A stretch of 64,000 nt of DNA, from assembly GCA_018069465.1 (NCBI GenBank), contig JAGPUW010000006.1, positions 124,001-188,000 of the forward strand, in the 5' to 3' direction. The notes below the pieces were generated by a model, which was given only the letters and a program-made list of their open reading frames with translations, did not search any database and had not been told where the DNA came from. This document shows positions 45,881 to 55,806 of the stretch, in pieces. Both the position numbers and the translations under genes were made by a program. Each line of letters starts with the position of its first letter. Positions within the stretch are counted from its first letter, which is position 1. This DNA is from Gammaproteobacteria bacterium (GTDB lineage Bacteria > Pseudomonadota > Gammaproteobacteria > Pseudomonadales > Porticoccaceae).

Positions 45881-48778
45881 ATGCGCGTTATTAAGTTCAA
45901 GCGTTTGTTTCTTGTCGCCGCCGTTTTACTGTTCAGCGCTGTGGCGCAAGCCCGGTCTGAAGCCGACGAGACGAGCTGGTGGCAAGCGGGCAGTCCCAAA
46001 GAGGGCGGCGCTGTCGCGGTGTTGCGCAGCCCCGGTGACGAGCGCCAGTATCGCTATTTACAGCTCGACAATAAAATGAAAGTGCTGCTGGTTTCTGATG
46101 CAAAGGCGGAGAAAAGCGCAGCCTCGCTCAACGTTTATGTGGGCAGTTTTCAAAACCCTGTCGAGCGCGAGGGCCTGGCTCACTTTCTCGAACACATGCT
46201 CTTTCTCGGCACCGAGAAATACCCCGAGGCCGGTGAATACCAGGCTTATATCAGTGAGCACGGTGGCCAGCACAACGCCTATACCAGTCTTGAGCAGACT
46301 AACTATTTCTTCAATGTCGACTCGGCTTATCTGCTCGATACCCTCGACCGTTTTGCCCAGTTTTTTGTGGCACCGCGTTTTGATGCCAAATATGTCGACC
46401 GTGAACGCCATGCGGTGGACTCGGAATATCAGCTAAAAATCAAGGATGACAGCCGTCGCGAGTGGGATGTGATGTCTGAGCTACTCAACCCAAAACATCC
46501 GCTGGCTAAGTTCTCTGTCGGCAATCTTGAGACTCTGGTCAATGATGACGAGCGGCCAATCAGGCCTGACTTACTGGCCTTCTACCAACGCTTCTATTCC
46601 GCTAATTTGATGACTCTCGTAGTGCTCGGCAACGAGTCATTAGATCAGCTTGAGGCGGCGGTAAAAACTCGCTTCAGTGGCGTGGTTAATCACAATACCA
46701 GGGTTGAAGCATCGGGCGAGCCGCTGTTTGCGGGTGCTTTACCGCTGCAGGTAGCCATTACGCCGGAAAAGGAAAAGCGTGAGTTAAGCCTCTTATTCCC
46801 CCTGCCTTCGGTTAAACAATACTGGCGCCAGGGGCCCTTGTTGTTTCTTGGCCATCTATTGGGCGGTGAGAGCGAGGGCAGTTTCCTCGCGGCGATGAAG
46901 GCGCGGGGTTTGGTTGAAAGTTTAACGGCGGGGCCAGCCTTTGACTCCCGTGAGGGCGGTGCTTTTGCGATTAGTATTGGTCTTACGCCCCAGGGTGTGG
47001 CGGCGCGCAAAGAGGTGCTCGATGTTTTTTATCAATGGCTGACATTGACCACCGAGCAAGGCATAGAGGCGTGGCGCTATGACGAGCTGACCGAACTGCA
47101 GCACAGCGCTTTTCGCTTTTTGGAGAAGAGCTCAGCCTCCTCTTATGTGCAGGCGCTGAGTGTTGCCCTGCACGACTATCCGCCACAAGAAGTATTGCGC
47201 GGCCACTTTTTATACGACGACTTTGATGCAGCTTTAATCAAAAAATTTGCCGGCTATCTGCGCCCCGACAATGCGCTGGTGACCTGGGTAGCACCTGAGC
47301 TGGTCGTTGGCGATACCGTTTCCGCGCGCTATAGCGCGCCCTATCAGCGGCTGGCAGCTAACACGGGCACAACGTCATCGTCTGTGGCCGGTGACTTGAG
47401 TCTGCCGGGTGCTAATGTTTTCTTGCCGGCTGCCTTTCCTCTCAGTGGCAAGGATGGTGAGCCCGCCAAGCCCCTTCGGCTTCCTGTAAAGGGCACCGAA
47501 ACAAGTGCCGATCTCTGGTATTACGCCGACAATCAATTTGCCAGCCCACGGGCGAGCTTTTCGGCACGACTAGCCACCCCCCTTGTGTCGAGCTGCCTTG
47601 AGCAAGCCCAGGCCGAACTGTATACCGCCCTGGTTGAAGATCAGCTCGATGCCGGTTTGTACGCCGCCCGTATCGCCGGCCTCAACTATAGCCTGTCGCG
47701 CTGGGATAACGGCATTGCGATTTCAATTGCCGGTTACGCCGACAAGCAAGCGGTGCTGTTGGACCGCGTGCTCGACGTGATGGCCACTCCCGACTGGGAT
47801 GCAACGCGTTTTCAGCGGGTTAGCGAACAGTTGATTCGCGAGGGGCGCAATAGCCTCAAACAGTGGCCCATTCGCCAGGTTTTTGCCGAGCTGGACCCAC
47901 TGCTGCGCGGTAATTGTCGTGCCATTGATATGGCCGAGCAGCTGGAGGCTGTCAGCATTGGCGATATGCAGAGCTTTGCCGGCCATCTTTTTAATAAGGG
48001 TCACGCCCTGTTTTATGCGGGCGGGGTGCTGAGTGGTGAGACAGCGCAGGGCATGGCGGCGAACACCCTCAGCCGCTTGCAGTTAGGTCGTGACGGCGAC
48101 GTGAAACTCGACTACTCGATTCTTAAATTACAGCCTGCAAAAGAGACCCCATTGCGGCAGATACCCGTCGAGCACAGTGACAGTAGTGCCGTGCTCTACG
48201 TTCAGGGCGATGATGACAGCCTCCGCGAGCGCGCCCATGTGGCCCTGCTCGATGGCATGTTGTCGGCACCGTTTTACAGCGATATGCGCACCGAAAAAAA
48301 GCTCGGTTATGTGGTGGGTAGTGGCCTGGCCCATCGCCAGCGAGTACCGGGTTTGATGTTTTATATCCAATCCCCGGTTGCTAGTGCCGAGGCCCTGCGC
48401 GCTGAAATGACGGACTTTATCGCTGATTTTGTCAAAGTGCTTGAGGCTATGAGCGAAGAAGAGCTGGCGCGTTACCAGCGCTCGGCACTGGTCAATATTG
48501 AAGAGAAGCCAAAAAGTTTGGCAGAGCTGAATGCGCGCTACTGGGAGTCATTAAGCCTCGGTTTTGAGGGTTTTGATTTTAGGCCGCTACTGGCAGAGCA
48601 GGTGCGGGCCGTTAGCCGAGCGAGCTTGTTCGATGCCTACCAGCGTTTATTGGGGCAAAGTAGCAGGGCGCTGTGGGTGACAACACTCGACGACAGCACT
48701 AAAAAAGCCATCGCCGAGGGTGTTGATTACGAGAAGTTGAAGGCAAACAGCGAAGGTACTTACCGCTACGCACAGTAA
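45881..48778 (+). CDS. Secreted insulinase-family peptidase (M16, protease III/pitrilysin-like)
   Basis: A signal peptide (MRVIKFKRLFLVAAVLLFSAVAQA) starts the protein, so it is periplasmic. The inverted zinc motif HFLEH is at 101-105 and the third ligand Glu lies about 75 residues later (ERHAVDSEYQ). The 965 residues contain four M16-type domains in tandem, as in E. coli PtrA. It degrades small peptides. GGAAG lies before the ATG. It stands alone after perM. Confidence 0.93.
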   Translation: MRVIKFKRLFLVAAVLLFSAVAQARSEADETSWWQAGSPKEGGAVAVLRSPGDERQYRYLQLDNKMKVLLVSDAKAEKSAASLNVYVGSFQNPVEREGLAHFLEHMLFLGTEKYPEAGEYQAYISEHGGQHNAYTSLEQTNYFFNVDSAYLLDTLDRFAQFFVAPRFDAKYVDRERHAVDSEYQLKIKDDSRREWDVMSELLNPKHPLAKFSVGNLETLVNDDERPIRPDLLAFYQRFYSANLMTLVVLGNESLDQLEAAVKTRFSGVVNHNTRVEASGEPLFAGALPLQVAITPEKEKRELSLLFPLPSVKQYWRQGPLLFLGHLLGGESEGSFLAAMKARGLVESLTAGPAFDSREGGAFAISIGLTPQGVAARKEVLDVFYQWLTLTTEQGIEAWRYDELTELQHSAFRFLEKSSASSYVQALSVALHDYPPQEVLRGHFLYDDFDAALIKKFAGYLRPDNALVTWVAPELVVGDTVSARYSAPYQRLAANTGTTSSSVAGDLSLPGANVFLPAAFPLSGKDGEPAKPLRLPVKGTETSADLWYYADNQFASPRASFSARLATPLVSSCLEQAQAELYTALVEDQLDAGLYAARIAGLNYSLSRWDNGIAISIAGYADKQAVLLDRVLDVMATPDWDATRFQRVSEQLIREGRNSLKQWPIRQVFAELDPLLRGNCRAIDMAEQLEAVSIGDMQSFAGHLFNKGHALFYAGGVLSGETAQGMAANTLSRLQLGRDGDVKLDYSILKLQPAKETPLRQIPVEHSDSSAVLYVQGDDDSLRERAHVALLDGMLSAPFYSDMRTEKKLGYVVGSGLAHRQRVPGLMFYIQSPVASAEALRAEMTDFIADFVKVLEAMSEEELARYQRSALVNIEEKPKSLAELNARYWESLSLGFEGFDFRPLLAEQVRAVSRASLFDAYQRLLGQSSRALWVTTLDDSTKKAIAEGVDYEKLKANSEGTYRYAQ

Positions 48779-48975
48779 TTTGTAAATAAACTAGCTTTGG
48801 TTAATCATTGATAAACAATGTGTTGAGCTATATTTCGTTCTTGTTTCTGTATTTTTTATCAGGCGCTTGAGCTATTTTTGTAGGTTAACTACAATCTGGC
48901 CTTTACTGTGAATCAAAGCCAATAGTCGTATGTTATGGTCTGTTGGATTGGTGATGTCTTGGCTGAGCCTTTATT

Positions 48976-49035
48976 AATAGGCACCAATCCAATAGACGGT
49001 AGTTCAGTAGACAATAATTCAATAGGCGAAAGTCA
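48976..49035 (+). repeat. Four imperfect 15-base tandem repeats upstream of aceE
   Basis: AATAGGC, AATAGAC, AGTAGAC and AATAGGC begin at 48976, 48991, 49006 and 49021, exactly 15 bases apart. The remaining bases of each unit are less conserved. The array ends 14 bases before the aceE ATG. It may be a regulator-binding array for a pyruvate-responsive control, or the remains of repeat expansion. In the frame of aceE it reads as pentapeptides (IGTNP, IDGSS, VDNNS, IGESQ). Confidence 0.6.
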
Positions 49036-49048
49036 GAGAAACCACACT

Positions 49049-51751
49049 ATGAGCGAGCTGGATCAGAGCCTGGTAAAAATAAGGGAATGGGTTGACGACG
49101 ACCCGCAAGAAACGCAGGAATGGCTCGACGCTCTCGATGCCGTGATCAAAACCCAGGGCGAGGAGCGAGCGGTCTTTTTGCTGAAACAGCTTATTGACCA
49201 GGCTTACGACTACGATCTGCCCTTGCCTCGGGCCATTACCACACCCTTTAGAAATACCCTGCCCCTCAACCGTGAAAAGCGCATGCCCGGCGATTTATTT
49301 ATGGAGCGGCGCATTCGCTCGCTAATTCGCTGGAATGCTCTGGCCATGGTGATGCGGGCCAACAAAAATGACGAGGGCCTGGGTGGCCATATCGCCACCT
49401 TTCTGTCAGCGGCAACCCTCTACGATATTGGCTTTAATTATTTTTTCCGCGCCAAAACAGATACGCAACTGGGCGATTTAATTTATTTTCAGGGCCACTG
49501 TGCGCCGGGTATTTATGCCCGCTCCTTTCTTGAGGGGCGTTTTGACGAGACCCAGCTCGACAACTTTCGCCGCGAAATTGACGGCAACGGTTTGTCCTCC
49601 TACCCCCACCCCTGGTTAATGCCGGACTACTGGCAGTTCCCGACAGTGTCGATGGGGCTAGGGCCAATACAGGCGATTTATCAGGCCCACGTGATGCGCT
49701 ATCTTTCGGCGCGGGGTCTAGCGCCGCGCGGTGACCGGCAGATTTGGGCCTTTCTTGGTGATGGCGAGTGCGATGAGCCGGAATCCCTCGGCGCGATTTC
49801 ACTGGCCGGGCGAGAAAATCTCGAAAACTTAACCTTCGTGGTGAACTGTAATTTACAGCGCCTCGACGGCCCCGTGCGCGGCAATGGCAAAATTATTCAA
49901 GAGCTTGAAGGCGTCTTTCGCGGTGCCGGCTGGAATGTGATTAAAGTAGTGTGGGGTCGGCACTGGGATTCCCTGTTTGAAAAAGATAAAACCGGCCTGC
50001 TGCAAAAGCGCATGGACGAAGTCTGCGACGGCGAGTTGCAGAACTACAAATACAAGGGCGGCGCCTATACCCGCGAGCACTTTTTTGGCAAGTATCCTGA
50101 GCTACTAGAGTTGGTTGCCGACCTCAGCGACGACGATATTATGTATCTTAATCGCGGCGGCCACGACCCCTATAAAGTGTATGCCGCCTATGCAGAAGCC
50201 GCTGAAAACAAGGGCCAGCCAACGGTGATTCTAGCCATGACCGTTAAGGGCTACGGTATGGGCGAGTCGGGCGAGGCGGCCAACGACACCCACTCCATTA
50301 AAAAGCTCGACATGCAGAGCTTGAAGAACTTTCGCGACCGCTACGGTTTGCCCATTAGTGACAACGAGCTGGTCGATGTCCCTTATTATCGCCCCCCCGA
50401 GGACAGCCCTGAATTGAGCTATATGCGTAAACAGCGCGAAGCTCTCGGCGGCTATTTGCCCTCGCGGCAGTCAGAATTTACGGCGCTCGACATACCGCCT
50501 TTAACGACCTTCGACAAACAACTACAGAGCACGGGCAAACGCGCTATTTCAACCACCATGGCTTTTGTCAGAATCTTGTCGACGTTGGTGAAGGATAAAA
50601 AAATTGGTGAGCGCATTGTGCCCATCGTGCCTGATGAGGCGCGCACCTTTGGCATGGAGGGCATGTTCCGCCAGCTGGGTATTTACTCGTCGGCGGGTCA
50701 GCGTTATGAACCCCACGACGCCGACCAAATGCTCTATTACAAAGAAGATAAAAAAGGCCAGATAATGGAAGAGGGCCTGACCGAAGCCGGTGCCATGTCG
50801 GCCTGGATTGCCCACGCCACGGCCTACAGTAATTACGACTGTCCGGTTATCCCCTTTTATATTTTCTACTCGATGTTCGGTTTTCAGCGCATTGGTGACC
50901 TGGCCTGGGCGGCAGGTGATATTCAGGCGCGGGGCTTCTTGATCGGTGCCACTGCTGGACGCACCACGCTTAATGGCGAAGGCTTGCAGCATCAGGACGG
51001 CCACAGCCACTTGATGGCTAACACCATTCCCAATTGCCGCAGCTACGATCCAACCTACGGTTACGAATTGGCGGTGATTATTCAAGACGGCCTGCGCCGC
51101 ATGTTCGAGGCCAAAGAAAACTGCTTTTACTACATCACCACCATGACCGAAAATTACGTCCATCCAGAAATACCGGCTGGCGCTGAAGAGGGCATTATTC
51201 AGGGCATGTATTTACTGGAAACAGTAGTGGCTAAAAAAGTGGCGAAAAAGGCCACTAAAAAAGTCCAGCTAATGGGCTGCGGTACGATATTAAATGAAGT
51301 TAGAGCGGCCGCGGTGATACTCAATAAGGACTTCGGTATTAGCAGCGACGTGTGGAGTTTACCGAGTATTAACCAGCTTACCCGAGAGGGGCAAAGTTGC
51401 CAGCGCTGGAATTTATTAAACCCAACTGCTGAGCCTAAAGTTCCCTACATTACCCAGCAGATGACTGGCCACGACGGCCCAGTAGTAGCGGCCAGCGATT
51501 ACCTCAAAGCCTATTGCGAGCAGCTGCGTGCATTTATACCCACCGATTTTCACACCCTGGGTACCGACGGTTTTGGGCGCAGTGATACGCGCGCAAAATT
51601 ACGAGACTTCTTTGAAGTGGACAGACGCTACATTGTTGTCGCTGCCCTTTATGGCTTGTATAAACAGGGGGCGATAAAGGCAGAGCTGGTTAAGTCCGCT
51701 ATCGAATCGCTGGGCATTGATCCCGATAAAATCGACCCTGTGCTTTTGTAA
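49049..51751 (+). CDS. aceE: Pyruvate dehydrogenase E1 component (homodimeric, AceE)
   Basis: This thiamine-diphosphate enzyme decarboxylates pyruvate and acetylates the lipoyl group of AceF. The thiamine-binding block is [32 protein letters not shown]. The long homodimeric type fits gammaproteobacteria. ATG 49049 gives 900 residues, close to the 887 of E. coli. The frame is open further upstream to ATG 48935, but that part is repeat-derived and lacks a ribosome site. aceF starts 38 bases after the stop. Confidence 0.96.
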   Translation: MSELDQSLVKIREWVDDDPQETQEWLDALDAVIKTQGEERAVFLLKQLIDQAYDYDLPLPRAITTPFRNTLPLNREKRMPGDLFMERRIRSLIRWNALAMVMRANKNDEGLGGHIATFLSAATLYDIGFNYFFRAKTDTQLGDLIYFQGHCAPGIYARSFLEGRFDETQLDNFRREIDGNGLSSYPHPWLMPDYWQFPTVSMGLGPIQAIYQAHVMRYLSARGLAPRGDRQIWAFLGDGECDEPESLGAISLAGRENLENLTFVVNCNLQRLDGPVRGNGKIIQELEGVFRGAGWNVIKVVWGRHWDSLFEKDKTGLLQKRMDEVCDGELQNYKYKGGAYTREHFFGKYPELLELVADLSDDDIMYLNRGGHDPYKVYAAYAEAAENKGQPTVILAMTVKGYGMGESGEAANDTHSIKKLDMQSLKNFRDRYGLPISDNELVDVPYYRPPEDSPELSYMRKQREALGGYLPSRQSEFTALDIPPLTTFDKQLQSTGKRAISTTMAFVRILSTLVKDKKIGERIVPIVPDEARTFGMEGMFRQLGIYSSAGQRYEPHDADQMLYYKEDKKGQIMEEGLTEAGAMSAWIAHATAYSNYDCPVIPFYIFYSMFGFQRIGDLAWAAGDIQARGFLIGATAGRTTLNGEGLQHQDGHSHLMANTIPNCRSYDPTYGYELAVIIQDGLRRMFEAKENCFYYITTMTENYVHPEIPAGAEEGIIQGMYLLETVVAKKVAKKATKKVQLMGCGTILNEVRAAAVILNKDFGISSDVWSLPSINQLTREGQSCQRWNLLNPTAEPKVPYITQQMTGHDGPVVAASDYLKAYCEQLRAFIPTDFHTLGTDGFGRSDTRAKLRDFFEVDRRYIVVAALYGLYKQGAIKAELVKSAIESLGIDPDKIDPVLL

Positions 51752-51788
51752 TGATATTGATGATGAAACTCTCAACAAGAGGTGGCGA

Positions 51789-53171
51789 GTGGCTAGTGAA
51801 ATAATTGTTGTACCCGACCTGGGCGGTGCCGAAGAAGTTGAGGTTATCGAAGTTTCTGTCGCCGTAGGCGATATCATTGAAATCGATCAAACGCTGGTGG
51901 TGCTTGAATCCGATAAGGCGACGATGGAAATTCCCGCGCCACTAGCCGGTAAAGTGTTAAAGCTACTGGTGAAAGAAGGTGACAAAATTACAGTGGAAGG
52001 CGTGCCACTGGTGGAGCTGGAAGTCGCCGCAGACAGCGCTGCTGAGACGAAAGGTGCTGCTGAGACGAAAGGTGCTGAAGAAAAGCCCGCTGAATCGGCT
52101 GATCTTACCTCGCAGCCCGCCAGCCCCGCAGCGGTTTCTAGCGCCCAAGAAGCGACACAAGAGCAGCCCCAAATTGCTACAGCCCCGATTGACTCTACGC
52201 CTATAAAACCAGCCCCCATTACCGATACGCCATCTATAGCCCCTGCAAATAAAAGCGACGAAACCACCGTTTATGCTGGCCCTCTAGTACGAAAGTTGGC
52301 GCGTGAACTGGGTGTCGACTTCGCCAATGTGAGTGGCACTGGCCCCCGTGGGCGTATTCAGAAAGAAGATATTGACGCCTATGTAAAGCAAACGATAGCG
52401 CAGCAAGGTTCGGCGTCATCGGCAGCGGGGGGCTCTGCAATCCCCGCCGTGCCCGATACCGACTTTAGTCAATTTGGTGATTGCGACGTTGGGGCGATGA
52501 CAAAAATTGAAAAACTCACCGCCACTAATATGCATCGCAGCTGGCTCAATGTGCCCCACGTTACCCAGTTTGACGATGCCGATATCACCGAGCTAGAAAG
52601 TTTTCGCAAGTCTCTCAAAGCGGAGGGCGAAGCGCGCCAGGTCAAGCTCACGCCTGTAGCGTTCATCCTCAAAGCCTGTGCCGTGGCACTCGCCCACAAC
52701 CCCGTCTTAAACCGCTCCATTCACAGCGATGGCGCGAACTACACCCAAAAGCACTACTTGCACATAGGCATGGCCGTGGATACCCCACGGGGCTTGATGG
52801 TGCCAGTGATTCGCGATGTCGATAAAAAAAGCCTCTGGGAGCTGGCCGAAGAAATTGCCACATTGGCCGCGAAAGCCCGTGACGGCAAGCTAACAGTGAA
52901 TGAAATGCAGGGCGGCTGTTTTACCGTCTCAAGCCTTGGTGCCATGGGTGGCCAGGGCTTCACGCCCATCGTCAATACCCCGCAGGTCGCGATACTCGGT
53001 GTATCTAAAGCGCAAATTAAACCGCAGTGGAACGGCAGTGAATTTATAGCGCGCAACATGCTGCCGCTATCTCTATCCTACGACCACCGCATCGTTAACG
53101 GCGGCGATGCCGGTCGCTATATGACCGAGTTAGTGGCCCTGTTGAGTGATATTCGCGGTTTGCTTCTGTAA
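51789..53171 (+). CDS. aceF: Dihydrolipoamide acetyltransferase, PDH E2 (AceF) with a single lipoyl domain
   Basis: The lipoyl domain occupies residues 1-78, with the modified Lys43 in [13 protein letters not shown] flexible Ala/Pro/Thr linker has a duplicated AAETKG unit. The E3/E1-binding domain spans about 160-200 ([24 protein letters not shown]). The acetyltransferase domain ends in [19 protein letters not shown]. The usual HxxxDG is HxxxNG, a variant I recall from Pseudomonas-type AceF. Only one lipoyl domain is present where E. coli has three. GTG 51789 follows AAGAGG with good spacing. Confidence 0.95.
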   Translation: MASEIIVVPDLGGAEEVEVIEVSVAVGDIIEIDQTLVVLESDKATMEIPAPLAGKVLKLLVKEGDKITVEGVPLVELEVAADSAAETKGAAETKGAEEKPAESADLTSQPASPAAVSSAQEATQEQPQIATAPIDSTPIKPAPITDTPSIAPANKSDETTVYAGPLVRKLARELGVDFANVSGTGPRGRIQKEDIDAYVKQTIAQQGSASSAAGGSAIPAVPDTDFSQFGDCDVGAMTKIEKLTATNMHRSWLNVPHVTQFDDADITELESFRKSLKAEGEARQVKLTPVAFILKACAVALAHNPVLNRSIHSDGANYTQKHYLHIGMAVDTPRGLMVPVIRDVDKKSLWELAEEIATLAAKARDGKLTVNEMQGGCFTVSSLGAMGGQGFTPIVNTPQVAILGVSKAQIKPQWNGSEFIARNMLPLSLSYDHRIVNGGDAGRYMTELVALLSDIRGLLL

Positions 53172-53200
53172 GCCGTGGCTCGGTTTTATATTTCACGGCT
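53171..53200 (+). terminator. Possible terminator hairpin after aceF
   Basis: AGCCGTG at 53171-53177 and CACGGCT at 53194-53200 form a perfect seven-base stem with a 16-base loop. The stem begins at the last base of the aceF stop codon. No T run follows, so the call is moderate. Confidence 0.35.
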
Positions 53201-53335
53201 AGCGGTTTAGCGGAAAAGAGAATGTTTTATAATCAATAACTTCACCGTAAAGTAACAGGCCCACAGCCGCAGCACACGGTTGGTAATACCAGCGCAAAAG
53301 TGTACGTACATCATTGAAAAGCAAGGATCGGCAAA

Positions 53336-54691
53336 GTGAGCCTGTATACCAAAATAGCATCATCAGTAGCCTTCCCCCTACATGAGCGGCTTAAACAACA
53401 CACCACCGTTAAAGTGCGTCGTGCTATGGAGAAAAGCCAATGGTTGTCGCCTGAAGATTTAGCGCAGTTGCAGATTGAGCGCTTGCGCGAGTTTCTTATT
53501 GGCGTCGGCCGTGACGTGCCTTATTACCGACAGAAATTTGCAGCGTTAAATTTTGACCCGGCCACGATTCAGTCACTACAAGATTTACAGCGCCTGCCGC
53601 TGACAGGCAAGTCTGAAATACGTCAATTTACCGAAGAGTTAAAAGCGGATGGCGCCAGGGGTTTAGCCAGCTTTAATACCGGTGGCTCAAGTGGTGAGCC
53701 ACTGACATTTTTTATTGGTAGAGAACGGGTTAGCCATGATGTTGCTGCGAAGTGGCGTGCCACGCGTTGGTGGAATGTGGATATTGGCGATCCCGAGATT
53801 GTCGTGTGGGGTTCGCCCATAGAACTCGGTACACAGGACAAAATAAAACAGCTCAGAGACCGGGTTTTTCGTACCCACCTCCTGCCAGCCTTTGAAATGT
53901 CAGAAAAAAACCTCGAAAGCTTTGTTGCTCAAATACAAAGCATTAAGCCGGCAATGCTCTTTGGCTATCCTTCATCGATAGCGCATATCGCCTCTTTTGC
54001 TCAGAGCCGGGGGTATGCGATGGATAAGCTGGGTATCAAAGCGGCATTTGTAACCTCAGAGCGGCTCTATGACCACCAGCGAGAAAAGATAGAAGAAGTC
54101 TTTGGCTGCCCAGTGGCAAATGGTTACGGCGGTCGAGACGCGGGGTTTATCGCCCATCAATGCCCCGCTGGCGGGATGCACATTACCGCCGAAGATATTA
54201 TTGTCGAGATAGTCGACGCGCAAGGCAAGGTTTTGGGGCAGGGTGAGTCGGGTGAAATAGTCGTTACCCACATGGCGACTTCTGAGTTCCCCTTTATTCG
54301 TTATCGAACCGGAGACGTAGGCGTATTGAGTGCGAATGTCTGTAGCTGTGGTCGAGGCTTGCCGCTATTAGAGGAGATACAGGGTCGCACAACCGATTTT
54401 GTGATCGCTCAAGATGGCACCGTTATGCACGGCCTGGCGTTGATTTATGTTTTGCGCGAGTTGCCGGGGGTAGAGAACTTTCGTATTACGCAAAACAGCA
54501 TAGATCAAATTGACGTTGAAATTGTTCGCTCTGAAAGCTTTGAAGATAAATCAGTCGGTGAGATTGTCAGGGTGTTTAAAGAACGATTAGGGTCGAGCGT
54601 AGAAGTGACTGTGGTTTTTAAAGAGCATATTGAGCGCGAGAAATCCGGAAAATTCCGCTATGTAATTAGTCATGTGCAAGCTCCTACTTAA
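53336..54691 (+). CDS. Phenylacetate-CoA ligase family protein (CapK-like) of the surface-glycan locus
   Basis: The 451-residue protein has the adenylate-forming fold of PaaK/CapK. The ATP loop is FNTGGSSGEPLTF, followed by NGYGGRDAGFIAHQC and the FIRYRTGDVG motif. CSCGRGLPLLEEIQGRTTDF is the typical PaaK-like zinc-containing segment. CapK-type proteins are linked to polysaccharide synthesis, where the acyl substrate is not known. GTG 53336 follows AAGGATCGG. It is the first gene of the right-hand glycan region, and a sulfotransferase gene follows. Confidence 0.88.
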   Translation: MSLYTKIASSVAFPLHERLKQHTTVKVRRAMEKSQWLSPEDLAQLQIERLREFLIGVGRDVPYYRQKFAALNFDPATIQSLQDLQRLPLTGKSEIRQFTEELKADGARGLASFNTGGSSGEPLTFFIGRERVSHDVAAKWRATRWWNVDIGDPEIVVWGSPIELGTQDKIKQLRDRVFRTHLLPAFEMSEKNLESFVAQIQSIKPAMLFGYPSSIAHIASFAQSRGYAMDKLGIKAAFVTSERLYDHQREKIEEVFGCPVANGYGGRDAGFIAHQCPAGGMHITAEDIIVEIVDAQGKVLGQGESGEIVVTHMATSEFPFIRYRTGDVGVLSANVCSCGRGLPLLEEIQGRTTDFVIAQDGTVMHGLALIYVLRELPGVENFRITQNSIDQIDVEIVRSESFEDKSVGEIVRVFKERLGSSVEVTVVFKEHIEREKSGKFRYVISHVQAPT

Positions 54692-54862
54692 TAACGCAGT
54701 CGGTAAATAATCAGCTGTGGTGTGATTTGTTTTGTCGTTTTTCGATGTGCGTCTTCCATGCGTAATAGCAGAGGCTGCTTGTCAGCAATCACCCTCATCT
54801 ATATTTTAGAAAATTGGGTTTGAAATATTTTCGTAAAAAGAAGCAATAAGAAGGCTTGGCGG

Positions 54863-55780
54863 ATGAATGAGTTGTTTATAAAATTTGAAAAAACGGGACG
54901 CTTCTATCTCAAAAAGTGCTTGTCCTCTTTACGGAAATGTCGGTATTCACTTTGGCCAATAGAATTACAGGCGCCAATTTTTGTTGTTGGCTGTAGCAGG
55001 GCAGGTACTACCCTGGTCTACAAAACCTTCTCCGAATCGAGGGAGCTCGGTTCTTTACAGAAGGAGACCCACGACTTTTGGGCAGGCCTGCATCCCACAT
55101 CAAAACGCGATTGGGCGAGCCACCAAATACCCAAAGAGCAGGCCTGTGACCTTGACCGAAAGCAGGCCGGGGAGCTGTTTTATTGCGGTACCGGAAAAAC
55201 GCGTATCGTTGATAAGAATAATCAAAATGGTCTTTCAATACCCTACCTGCATGCTTTATTTCCCGATGCACACTTTGTTTTCATCAAGCGTAACCCCGGT
55301 GACAATATTGAGTCTTTGATCAAAGGCTGGGGCAAGGCATCGGAGTTTGGTGCCTGGTCAAAGGATTTGCCGGTAACTATTGAAGTTGATGGCGGGGCGT
55401 ATCGTAATTGGTGCTTTTTTCTGGCAGAGGGGTGGAAGAATTACTCTCGCGCCTCTATTGAAGAAGTGTGTGCTTTTCAGTACGAGTCAATGAATCGAGC
55501 TATTCTTGATGCGCGAGATGCTATACCTGCGCAGCAGTGGCATGAAGTGAGTTACGAGGCGGTACTGGCCAACCCTGTTGATGAGTTTAGAGGCTTATTC
55601 GAGGCATGTGATTTACCGTTTGACTCAAGGCTCGAACAGCACTGTGCCAAGGTTTTGGACAATCCATACAATACTTTTTCAGAAATAGGCGTTGATAAAT
55701 GGATGGGGGGGGAATATAAATCCAAAATTCAAAAAGTCTTGCAGTCGATGAACTCTATCAGCAAAGATTTAGGCTATTGA
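54863..55780 (+). CDS. Sulfotransferase family protein 1
   Basis: The 5'-phosphosulfate loop is PIFVVGCSRAGTTLVYKTF, residues 39-57. The 3'-phosphate region is VFIKRNPGDNIESLIKGW. The length, 305 residues, is typical. It probably transfers sulfate from PAPS to a glycan or lipid in the cytoplasm. The gene is convergent with the minus-strand glycan operon, separated by 26 bases. It follows the CapK-like gene by 171 AT-rich bases with no gene. Confidence 0.85.
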   Translation: MNELFIKFEKTGRFYLKKCLSSLRKCRYSLWPIELQAPIFVVGCSRAGTTLVYKTFSESRELGSLQKETHDFWAGLHPTSKRDWASHQIPKEQACDLDRKQAGELFYCGTGKTRIVDKNNQNGLSIPYLHALFPDAHFVFIKRNPGDNIESLIKGWGKASEFGAWSKDLPVTIEVDGGAYRNWCFFLAEGWKNYSRASIEEVCAFQYESMNRAILDARDAIPAQQWHEVSYEAVLANPVDEFRGLFEACDLPFDSRLEQHCAKVLDNPYNTFSEIGVDKWMGGEYKSKIQKVLQSMNSISKDLGY

Positions 55781-55806
55781 GATTAGTTTGTAGCGTAAGC
55801 CCTGTG

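Noticed and set aside
48935-49048. N-terminal extension of AceE from ATG 48935
   Set aside because: The extension is made of 15-base repeats, lacks a ribosome site and makes the protein longer than the family norm; ATG 49049 is preferred.
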